Shown here piece by piece: positions 1 through 5,515 of a DNA stretch of 6,408 bases (the stretch's first letter is position 1; the number at the start of each line of letters is the position of its first letter). This stretch comes from Anaerolineaceae bacterium (GTDB lineage Bacteria > Chloroflexota > Anaerolineae > 4572-78): the NCBI GenBank assembly GCA_024762375.1, contig JANTHQ010000115.1, positions 1 to 6,408 on the forward strand. The letters run 5' to 3'. A program made the translations under genes and the position numbers. The notes below the pieces were generated by a model. The model did no database searches, was not told where the DNA came from, and saw only the letters and a program-made list of their open reading frames with translations.

Positions 1-1120
1 CATCCACGGTGGGGTCGGTGAGCAGGGCTTCCAGCGCGAGCGCATACGTGCCGACGCCCGGCCCGGCGAGAATATCCACCGGATTGTGAACGCTGGCGGC
101 GGGCGGCAGTTGTTTTTTCAGCGTGGATTGCGTTTCGGCGGTGAGCGGAGCAAGTTCCAGCCCGGCGGCTTCGATGGCGTCCACCGCCATAATGCCGGGG
201 CCACCCGCGTGAGTCAGCACGGCAACGCGATTTCCTTTCGGCAGGGGTTGCCACGCCAGCGCGCGCGCCCAGTTGAACATTTCCTGCATCGAATTGGCGC
301 GCAAAACCCCCGAACGGGCGAATGCAGCATCATACGCTTCGGTGCTGCCCGCCAGCGAACCGGTGTGCGAGGCGACCGCTTGCGCGCCCCCTTTGCCGCG
401 TCCGCCTTTGATGGCGACAATCGGCTTTTTGCGCGAAACCCCGGCGGCAGTGCGGATGAATGCTTCCCCGTCACTGACACCTTCCATATAAAGGGTGATG
501 ACGCGGGTGTTCGGGTCGTCGCCCACCGATGCCAGCGTCTCGGTTTCCGTCACGCCGACCTGATTGCCCAAACTGACGATGCGCGAAAATCCGATACCTT
601 TTCCCTGCGCCCAGTCAATCACCACGGCGCACATCGCGCCTGATTGTGACACAAAGGCAATATCTCCGGCTTTGGGCATGCCGACTACAAAGGTGGTGTT
701 GAGCGGGGTGTGGGTGTCAATGCTGCCGATGCAGTTTGGCCCCATGACTTTTACGCCGTATTTTTCGGCGGTGGCGGCGAGTTCCGCTTCCAGCGCGATA
801 CCTTTTTCGCCCGCTTCGCGGAAGCCGCCACTGGGCACAATCACGTGTTTGATGCCGCGCCGTCCGCACGCTTCCACCGCGGCGGGCACTTTTTTCGCGG
901 CGACGATGATGATTGCCAAATCCACCGGGTCGGGTACATCGGCGATGGTGGGGTAGCATTTTCGCCCCAAAATTTCGGTGGCGGCGGGATGAACCGGGTA
1001 AACTTCGCCGGGAAATTTGTGCTCAATCAAATTTCGCACCACGCCATAGCCCAATTTGTGGCTTTCGCGCGATGCGCCGATAACGGCAACGCCTTTCGGG
1101 GAAAAGAATGGAGTCAACAT
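1..1120 (-). CDS. ADP-forming acetyl/acyl-CoA synthetase (acetate-CoA ligase), N-terminal part, cut by window edge
   Basis: Family role: interconverts acyl-CoA + ADP + Pi and acid + CoA + ATP in the cytoplasm, usually conserving energy from acyl-CoA. The frame is open from the ATG at 1120 to the left edge (373 codons, no stop). Residues 1-130 form a Rossmann-type CoA-binding domain (VAVIGAS near 12-18; GPNCIGS at 127-133). Residues about 145-290 are the succinyl-CoA-ligase-like domain, with SHTGSLAG at 251-258; His252 matches the phosphorylated active-site histidine of the alpha part. Residues 297-373 begin the third domain (LTHAGGPGIMA, then HNPVDIL). The start is supported by TAAGGAG on the minus strand (1127-1133), 6 bases upstream. 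Whether the protein is alpha only (about 460 aa) or a fused alpha-beta chain (about 700 aa) cannot be seen. It is divergent from the ParA operon and probably unrelated to it. The acyl substrate cannot be predicted. Protein acetyltransferases of the Pat type share these domains, so a fusion is not excluded. Confidence 0.9.
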   Translation of the reverse strand, partial: MLTPFFSPKGVAVIGASRESHKLGYGVVRNLIEHKFPGEVYPVHPAATEILGRKCYPTIADVPDPVDLAIIIVAAKKVPAAVEACGRRGIKHVIVPSGGFREAGEKGIALEAELAATAEKYGVKVMGPNCIGSIDTHTPLNTTFVVGMPKAGDIAFVSQSGAMCAVVIDWAQGKGIGFSRIVSLGNQVGVTETETLASVGDDPNTRVITLYMEGVSDGEAFIRTAAGVSRKKPIVAIKGGRGKGGAQAVASHTGSLAGSTEAYDAAFARSGVLRANSMQEMFNWARALAWQPLPKGNRVAVLTHAGGPGIMAVDAIEAAGLELAPLTAETQSTLKKQLPPAASVHNPVDILAGPGVGTYALALEALLTDPTVD

Positions 1121-1239
1121 TGAAATCTCCTTACGATGAGTTTTTCACATTTGTGGCAGCTATCGCATAATGCGCGACCACCATCCACAATTTTAATCGG
1201 ATTTGGCATGAAATACAAACAATGCTCGCCGTTACAAAC

Positions 1240-1268
1240 TTGGCTCGCCCATACCTTTGTCCTATATT
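1240..1268 (+). promoter_or_regulatory. possible sigma70-type promoter, distal, for the ParA operon
   Basis: TTGGCT (1240-1245) and TATATT (1263-1268) are separated by 17 bases. They match the -35 consensus at 4 of 6 positions and the -10 consensus at 5 of 6. The site points towards the operon, about 100 bases before its first start codon. The region is AT-rich, so a chance match is possible. Confidence 0.3.
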
Positions 1269-1301
1269 TTACATAACAATTCTGGCGCAATCTGGATTTT
1301 A

Positions 1302-1310
1302 TGGTATAAT
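1302..1310 (+). promoter_or_regulatory. extended -10 promoter element of the ParA operon
   Basis: TGGTATAAT combines the TGn extension with a perfect TATAAT hexamer (1305-1310). No good -35 box lies at the right spacing, as expected for extended -10 promoters. Transcription would start near 1317, giving a leader of about 54 bases before the ATG at 1371. A similar element, TGGTACAAT, lies 28 bases downstream at 1330-1338. Confidence 0.5.
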
Positions 1311-1329
1311 AGATGTGTTAGCTGAGTTG

Positions 1330-1338
1330 TGGTACAAT
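1330..1338 (+). promoter_or_regulatory. second possible extended -10 element
   Basis: TGGTACAAT matches the extended -10 pattern with one mismatch in the hexamer and copies the element at 1302-1310. It would give a leader of only about 25 bases, which still includes the ribosome binding site. No convincing -35 box is present. Confidence 0.25.
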
Positions 1339-1357
1339 GTTCCTATTATATACCGGC

Positions 1358-1363
1358 GGAGGT
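1358..1363 (+). promoter_or_regulatory. ribosome binding site that fixes the start of the membrane protein
   Basis: GGAGGT lies 7 bases before the ATG at 1371. An upstream in-frame GTG at 1329 would add 14 residues, but it overlaps a promoter-like sequence and would place this Shine-Dalgarno site inside the gene. The ATG at 1371 is therefore preferred. Confidence 0.85.
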
Positions 1364-1370
1364 GGTGGGT

Positions 1371-3260
1371 ATGGCACGAAAGCGACCCAGCCTTAGAGAC
1401 AAAAATGTTTTTAAGCGAAGTAAAGAGAAGGAATTGGATGCGCTTTTCGGTGCGCAGCCGGTGGCTGACGAGTCGAAAAAAGCCGAGGAACCCGAACCCA
1501 AAAAACCGGCGCGGCGCACCCGCAAAAAAACAACTACCGCGAAAAAATCTACTGCGGAGAAATCTGCGTCGGCAGAAAAAACTGCATCCACCACCAAAAA
1601 ACGGTCCAGCACCCGCGCACGGACAACATCCACCCGTTCACGCCGAAAAACAAAAGCATCCAAAACCAACCTGCCTGCCGATGATTTGGCCGCGCTGGCC
1701 GCTGCCGCCGAATCCACCCAACCGAAAGAAGCCCCCGCGCCGCGTGAGTCGCTATCGGTGAGCGTGGGCGATGATGGCGGTTTGGACTTCCCGGTGGCAT
1801 TGGAAACTGCCCCCGGCGGGCCGCTCACCGAGCATCTGCCTGCCAATGAAATTGGCGATATCACCGATGCGCTGGACGCATTGGCTGATTTTCCGGCGGC
1901 CATGGAGGCACCGGAATTCACCGAAAATTTACCATCTGAAGAAATTGGCGATATGGAATTTCCGCCGGCGATGGAAACACCGCCCGGTGGCGCGCTGGTT
2001 GAATCGCTGCCCAGCGGCGAAATCGGCGATGAAACCACGCCGCTGGATGTTATGGATTTCCCCACGGCTGCAGAACCGGAATCGGCCGGTGACACACCTG
2101 CTGCCACTGCGGCTCCAACGGAAACACCGGCAACCGATGACGCATTCGACTTGGCCGCGCTGCTCGATTCTGCGCTGGCAGACACACCGCCCCCGGCGAA
2201 ACCCGCCGCAGAAACGGCCTCGGCGCCCGCTGCCGATGTTCCTGCTGCGGCAGTGCCACCCCCGGCATGGACCAATAGTGCGGTGAGCACCCCGACATCC
2301 TCCAGCATTTCGCGTTCTTCGGCTCTGTCGTTGGGTATGGGTGCCGGTGACGATTTGTTCGACTTTATGCACACCGCCGATGAACGACCATCGTTGACAT
2401 TTGAGATACCGGTTGACGCGGAAGACCTGACGCCCGAAGAAATCAAAGAGCGGCGGCGGTTGCTGCAAGACCCCCGCATCCGCGAACAATTCATTCAAGT
2501 CTACAACGCCATCGACGCATTGTATGAACAAATTCTGGATGAAAACATCAGCGTCAGCAAAGAAATTACCGACTGGGCGCATAAACTTTTGGCCGAAACG
2601 CGCTATATTGTGATGAATTACCAGATAAAATATCTGGCAAAAGCCGAATGGAATATCGAGCAGGTAAAAGCCCGTCTCGACCGTGCCGACGAAAGCGCTG
2701 CCCAAGCCGAAAAATGGAGTCGTTGGCTGGTGGTATGGGGGATGATTTGGTTTGTTGTATTTGTGTATCTCATCTTCAACCCCGATTTTCTGCTGAAATA
2801 TCTCACCAGCAATCAGGCTCTTTCCGACTTGCTCGTGCCCGATGTCTTTTTGCGGTCACTCTTTTTCGGCGCGATTGGCGGTGTGGCTGCCGTTTTTCAC
2901 AGCCTGCTGAAATATGTCACCAAACGCCAGTTCGATGTGGAATATGTGCTGTCATATTTCGTTAAACCATTTATGGGCATGATTGTCGGCACACTGATAT
3001 ATCTGATGGTGTATGTGGTGATGCGTCCATTTGGGTTGACCCCCGCTGTTTTGCAGCAAAGTAGCGGAACAACCAGCCGTTTGATTTTTGAAGTGTTATC
3101 ATACTTTATGGCCGCCGCCGCCGGATTTAAAGAAAACCTGGCGTTCGATTTGCTGGGGCGAGTGTTGAAAGTTATTTTCCGCGACACAGATGTGGAAGAA
3201 GACATCGTGCCGCCGCCACCGCCCGGGCCATATTCACCGGAAACCACCGGTTCGAAATAG
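1371..3260 (+). CDS. uncharacterised membrane protein with disordered basic/acidic N-terminal half; candidate ParA partner
   Basis: I do not recognise a named family over the whole 629 residues. Visible order: residues 1-29 are basic and end in ELDALFGAQ, resembling the ParA-contacting N-terminus of ParB proteins. Residues 35-99 are rich in Lys, Arg, Ser, Thr and Ala, like a histone H1 tail. Residues 100-345 are acidic, rich in Pro, Ala and Glu, low complexity, and contain a duplicated segment (139-241). Residues 350-448 are charged and helical, probably coiled coil (ERRRLLQDPRIREQF; QVKARLDRADESAAQAEKW). Four hydrophobic stretches follow at about 451-469, 495-513, 532-551 and 571-585. The tail ends in a proline run (614-618). 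There is no signal peptide, so the long N-terminal half is probably cytoplasmic. It is first in an operon with two ParA-like ATPases and a trypco1 protein. Inference: membrane anchor or adaptor that contacts the ATPases. The gene is certain; the function is not. Confidence 0.85.
   Translation: MARKRPSLRDKNVFKRSKEKELDALFGAQPVADESKKAEEPEPKKPARRTRKKTTTAKKSTAEKSASAEKTASTTKKRSSTRARTTSTRSRRKTKASKTNLPADDLAALAAAAESTQPKEAPAPRESLSVSVGDDGGLDFPVALETAPGGPLTEHLPANEIGDITDALDALADFPAAMEAPEFTENLPSEEIGDMEFPPAMETPPGGALVESLPSGEIGDETTPLDVMDFPTAAEPESAGDTPAATAAPTETPATDDAFDLAALLDSALADTPPPAKPAAETASAPAADVPAAAVPPPAWTNSAVSTPTSSSISRSSALSLGMGAGDDLFDFMHTADERPSLTFEIPVDAEDLTPEEIKERRRLLQDPRIREQFIQVYNAIDALYEQILDENISVSKEITDWAHKLLAETRYIVMNYQIKYLAKAEWNIEQVKARLDRADESAAQAEKWSRWLVVWGMIWFVVFVYLIFNPDFLLKYLTSNQALSDLLVPDVFLRSLFFGAIGGVAAVFHSLLKYVTKRQFDVEYVLSYFVKPFMGMIVGTLIYLMVYVVMRPFGLTPAVLQQSSGTTSRLIFEVLSYFMAAAAGFKENLAFDLLGRVLKVIFRDTDVEEDIVPPPPPGPYSPETTGSK
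1785..2093 (+). repeat. degenerate duplication of about 57 residues inside the membrane protein
   Basis: In protein terms, a long block (139-163, from DFPVALE to EIGD), a linker (ITDALDALA) and a short block (173-194, from DFPAAME to EIGD) are followed by a second copy: long block 196-220 (EFPPAMETPPGG to EIGD), linker ETTPLDVM and a decayed short block from DFPTAAE (229-241). The shared pattern is [DE]FPxAxE, PPGG, LxExLP, EIGD. At DNA level the EIGD codons are nearly identical in the three clear blocks (GAAATTGGCGAT twice, GAAATCGGCGAT once). The repeats are acidic and probably unstructured. Confidence 0.75.
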
Positions 3261-3302
3261 CAAATTTTGGCGCACAGAGCCACGGCAGTCAAAGGAAAAG
3301 TG

Positions 3303-4073
3303 ATGCGCAAAATTGCGATAGTCGGGTTTAAAGGCGGTATCGGCAAAACCACCATCTGCGTTAATTTAGGGGCAGCGTTGGCGCTGCGCGGCAAGCGTGT
3401 GCTGGTTGTCGACACCGATACCCAATCGAATGTGGCAATGGCGCTGGGTGTCAACGACTATACCTATTCGCTGGCAGATGTGCTGAGCCGCGATATCACT
3501 GCGGCAGATGCCATCGTACCTGCCCGCAATAACCTCGACATTCTGCCCGGCAGTTTGTCGCTGTTTAAAGCCCAGCAGCGCATGGTGATGGAAATTGCCC
3601 GCGAAGAGATGTTCGAAAAACTATTTGTGGACGTCAACGGGTACGATTTTCAGATTTTCGACTGTGCACCATCGCTGTCGCTGCTCACTATCAATGCAAT
3701 GTACTATGTTGATGAAGTGTTTGTTCCGGTCTCGATGGAAATGCTGGCGATGGCCGGTGCGCGTCAATTTATGACTTATCTGCGGCAAGTGAGCCGTATG
3801 CTGGGGCGCAGCGCGTCCATCCGGTTGATTATCCCCTCGTTTTTCGACCCGCGCCGAAAAGTGAGTAATGTTATCATGGCAATGCTCAAAGAAGATTTCG
3901 GCCCACGGGTAACACCGCCCATTTGGGTAGACACCAAATTGTCGGAAGCGCCCGGCGAAGGGAAAACGATTTTTGAATATGCACCGCGCAGCCGGGGGGC
4001 GAAAGATTACACCAAACTAGCCGAACTGGTGCTCAACATGCCAACATTGCGGCACAACAACCATTCACGTTGA
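3303..4073 (+). CDS. ParA/MinD-family ATPase, first copy
   Basis: A 256-residue cytoplasmic P-loop ATPase. Family role: ATP-dependent dimers that bind DNA or membrane and position a cargo, with ATP hydrolysis triggered by a partner. Deviant Walker A KGGIGKTT spans residues 10-17, with signature Lys10 and catalytic Lys15. Walker A' is VDTDTQ (36-41) and Walker B is IFDCAP (118-123). The C-terminal part shows SEAPGEGKTIFEYAPRSRGA (214-233), typical of chromosomal ParA/Soj proteins rather than MinD. No N-terminal helix-turn-helix domain is present, unlike plasmid type Ia ParA. A Lys (212) stands where Soj-type proteins often have Arg before SEAP. Start: ATG at 3303 follows AAGGA (3292-3296) by 6 bases; GTG at 3300 directly before it is a weaker option, and a TTG at 3267 has no ribosome binding site. 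It follows the membrane protein by 42 bases and precedes a second ParA by 31. No ParB is encoded in the window. Confidence 0.93.
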   Translation: MRKIAIVGFKGGIGKTTICVNLGAALALRGKRVLVVDTDTQSNVAMALGVNDYTYSLADVLSRDITAADAIVPARNNLDILPGSLSLFKAQQRMVMEIAREEMFEKLFVDVNGYDFQIFDCAPSLSLLTINAMYYVDEVFVPVSMEMLAMAGARQFMTYLRQVSRMLGRSASIRLIIPSFFDPRRKVSNVIMAMLKEDFGPRVTPPIWVDTKLSEAPGEGKTIFEYAPRSRGAKDYTKLAELVLNMPTLRHNNHSR

Positions 4074-4104
4074 TGACGCTTTCCAGATTTCGCAGGAGGA
4101 TTTT

Positions 4105-4878
4105 GTGACACGCATAATCGCAGTTGCCAACCAGAAAGGCGGCGTGGGGAAAACAACAACCGTCGCCAATCTTGGGGTTGCCTTTGCGGACAAGAAACAA
4201 AAAACCCTGGTGGTTGACCTCGACCCGCAGGGCGCACTGACTGCCGGCTTCGGGTTATATGCCGATGATCTCGCGCCCGATGAGACGGCCTATACCGCGC
4301 TTACCAACCCAAATGTCAAAATCAAAAACATCGTTCACCCCATCAAAACCTATCTCGACCTCATTCCTGCCAACCGCGAACTGGCTATGGCTGAAATCGA
4401 ACTGCTGCCCGAAATTCGCCGGGAATTGCGCCTGCGCAGTGCTCTGGAGCCGATGGAAGACTGGTACGATTTTATTTTGATTGACTGCCCGCCCAGTTTG
4501 GGCATTTTAACCACCAACGCACTGTGTGCCGCCACCGAGGTTCTCATCCCGTTGCAAACCGAGTATTTTGCCATGCGCGGGTTACAATCGCTGTTAGAAA
4601 CTGTCGAACAGGTGAAAACACGGTTAAACCCCGATTTGGATTTAGCGGGCATTGTGGCTACCATGTATACCACCGGCACGGTTCACGCCCGAGAAGTGCT
4701 GGAAGAAATCCAGGACGTTTTCGGAGACAAAGTGCTGGATGTCATCATTTACAAAAGCATCCGTTTTGCAGAGGCAACGGTTGCCAATCAAGCCATAATC
4801 GAGTATGCTCCCGACCATAAAGGTGCTGAAGCATACCAGCAACTGGCAAAAATACTGATAAAGCAGAAGAAAGGATAA
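4105..4878 (+). CDS. ParA/Soj-family ATPase, second copy
   Basis: A 257-residue ParA-type ATPase with every nucleotide-binding motif: Walker A KGGVGKTT (11-18, signature Lys11, catalytic Lys16), Walker A' VDLDPQG (37-43), Walker B LIDCPPS (125-131). The C-terminal part has HAREVLEEI (194-202), IYKSIRFAEA (215-224) and IIEYAPDHKGAEAY (231-244), all typical of Soj-like ParA. Arg220 lies where Soj-type proteins have a DNA-binding Arg. The tail (LAKILIKQKKG) is short and basic, without a clear MinD-type membrane helix. It starts with GTG, 4 bases after AGGAGGA (4094-4100). It differs clearly from the first ATPase, so this is an old pair, not a recent duplication. The two could form separate homodimers or a heterodimer; the sequence does not decide. 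By itself it could pass for a chromosome-partitioning ParA, but no parB follows and the operon points to a dedicated role. Confidence 0.94.
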   Translation: MTRIIAVANQKGGVGKTTTVANLGVAFADKKQKTLVVDLDPQGALTAGFGLYADDLAPDETAYTALTNPNVKIKNIVHPIKTYLDLIPANRELAMAEIELLPEIRRELRLRSALEPMEDWYDFILIDCPPSLGILTTNALCAATEVLIPLQTEYFAMRGLQSLLETVEQVKTRLNPDLDLAGIVATMYTTGTVHAREVLEEIQDVFGDKVLDVIIYKSIRFAEATVANQAIIEYAPDHKGAEAYQQLAKILIKQKKG

Positions 4879-4890
4879 CCATTTCCACCA

Positions 4891-5256
4891 ATGGCAGATT
4901 ATATTGAGACCAATATCGGCAAAAAGAAAATTTTAGTAGAAGTTTCGGACAATAAAGGGCACGTGGGGTTTGGCGTGCAGCCTACTCACGAAGAGAAAAA
5001 GAAAACCGCAGACAAAGCATATTCACAAGCGATGGAAACCATCCGTTTGGCGGCACAGGGTGTGATTGACGCGCTGGATGAAATGGAAGCCGCGCCCAAC
5101 CATGTCAAAGTTGATTTCGCCATTAAAATTGATGCCGGTGCAGGTGCCATGCTTGCCCGCGCCGACAGCCGCGATGCGCAACTGCGCGTGTCTCTCGGTT
5201 GGAATCACAAACCCGCCGACGAAAAATCGTCTGATGACGACGACAAAGACGAATAA
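4891..5256 (+). CDS. trypco1 (CU044_2847-like) small protein
   Basis: A 121-residue soluble protein with no signal peptide or membrane segment. Its layout matches the trypco1 (trypsin-co-occurring domain 1, CU044_2847) family as I remember it: N-terminal strands with ILVEV (14-18), a central helix resembling the family's AAxxVIDALxEM pattern (about 54-66), then VKVDFAIKID (74-83), AGAGAMLARA (84-93) and a final strand LRVSLGWNHK (100-109). Residues 111-121 are an acidic tail (SSDDDDKDE). In the family this domain occurs beside trypsin-like proteases or other effectors in NTP-dependent conflict systems; its biochemical role is unknown. No protease is in the window. It starts 12 bases after the second ATPase. 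The nearest Shine-Dalgarno-like site, AAAGGA (4870-4875), overlaps the preceding stop region and sits 15 bases upstream, so translation may depend on coupling. It is the last gene before a strong terminator. The family call rests on pattern recognition and has not been searched. Confidence 0.75.
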   Translation: MADYIETNIGKKKILVEVSDNKGHVGFGVQPTHEEKKKTADKAYSQAMETIRLAAQGVIDALDEMEAAPNHVKVDFAIKIDAGAGAMLARADSRDAQLRVSLGWNHKPADEKSSDDDDKDE

Positions 5257-5279
5257 ACATTGGTGCGAGCCATCAACGA

Positions 5280-5309
5280 AAAAAGTGCCGCTGCTACGCG
5301 GCACTTTTT
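5280..5309 (+). terminator. intrinsic terminator of the ParA operon
   Basis: GTGCCGC (5285-5291) pairs with GCGGCAC (5298-5304) around the loop TGCTAC, followed by TTTTT (5305-5309). A matching A run precedes the stem, extending it to 12 pairs and making it able to act in both directions. It lies 24 bases after the stop codon of the trypco1 gene. Confidence 0.9.
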
Positions 5310-5334
5310 ATTTCCCGGAAAATTTTCTGGGGAG

Positions 5335-5483
5335 TGTTGACGTTTCATTGTTTGCCGGGATAAACGCATCCTGAGTAGCGATTGCGGAGCAAATCGCGTA
5401 TCGAAGGGTGTTTATCCCGCCGAATTCCACCCTTCGATATGCCCTACGGGCTACTCAGGGTGAGAAATCGGCAAACGTCAACA
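5335..5483. repeat. nested palindromic element of 149 bases, MITE- or REP-like
   Basis: Four sets of inverted repeats are nested. The outermost is TGTTGACGTTT (5335-5345) with AAACGTCAACA (5473-5483), 11 of 11. Inside lie GGGATAAAC (5357-5365) with GTTTATCCC (5410-5418), CCTGAGTAGC (5370-5379) with GCTACTCAGG (5450-5459), and GTATCGAAGGGTG (5398-5410) with CACCCTTCGATAT (5428-5440, one mismatch). Two local hairpins sit inside: GCGATT/AATCGC (5378-5397) and GCCC-TAC-GGGC (5441-5451). The CCTGAGTAGC...TATCGAAGGG unit resembles a dispersed repeat common in bacterial genomes; here two copies face each other. It contains no gene. It lies between two convergent genes and may also end transcription of the alkylation repair gene. 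Confidence 0.75.
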
Positions 5484-5515
5484 GAACCCAAAACCGCAAA
5501 AAGAGACCCGGCTAT

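Noticed and set aside
86..643. Plus-strand open frame of 185 codons
   Set aside because: Antisense shadow of the acyl-CoA synthetase, whose minus-strand frame is open across the whole region with domain motifs and a good start.
1163..1177. Short palindrome CGCAT-A-ATGCG as a possible operator for the acyl-CoA synthetase gene
   Set aside because: Only five bases per arm, no second copy and no match to a known operator; too weak to annotate.
1222..1761. Plus-strand open frame of 179 codons overlapping the start of the membrane protein
   Set aside because: It crosses the promoter region, has a Lys/Pro/Arg-rich product from the shifted basic segment, and conflicts with the well-supported ATG at 1371.
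1346..2494. Long minus-strand open frame of 382 codons opposite the membrane protein
   Set aside because: Its Ser/Ala/Gly-rich product mirrors the GC-biased, low-complexity coding strand, it has no recognisable domain and no ribosome binding site, and the plus-strand protein has clear domains and context.
1929..2705. Minus-strand open frame of 258 codons
   Set aside because: Cys/Arg/Gly-rich shadow of the membrane protein gene without recognisable motifs or a suitable start.
3267..3302. TTG start that would add 12 residues to the first ParA
   Set aside because: No ribosome binding site before it, and the added residues precede the normal ParA N-terminus, which starts a few residues before the first strand and Walker A.
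3261..5334. parS site or ParB gene in the operon
   Set aside because: No match to the TGTTNCACGTGAAACA pattern and no ParB-like helix-turn-helix protein seen; only the N-terminal ParB-like motif of the membrane protein is present.
5335..5483. CRISPR array
   Set aside because: The repeats are inverted and nested, with no regular direct repeats and spacers and no cas genes.
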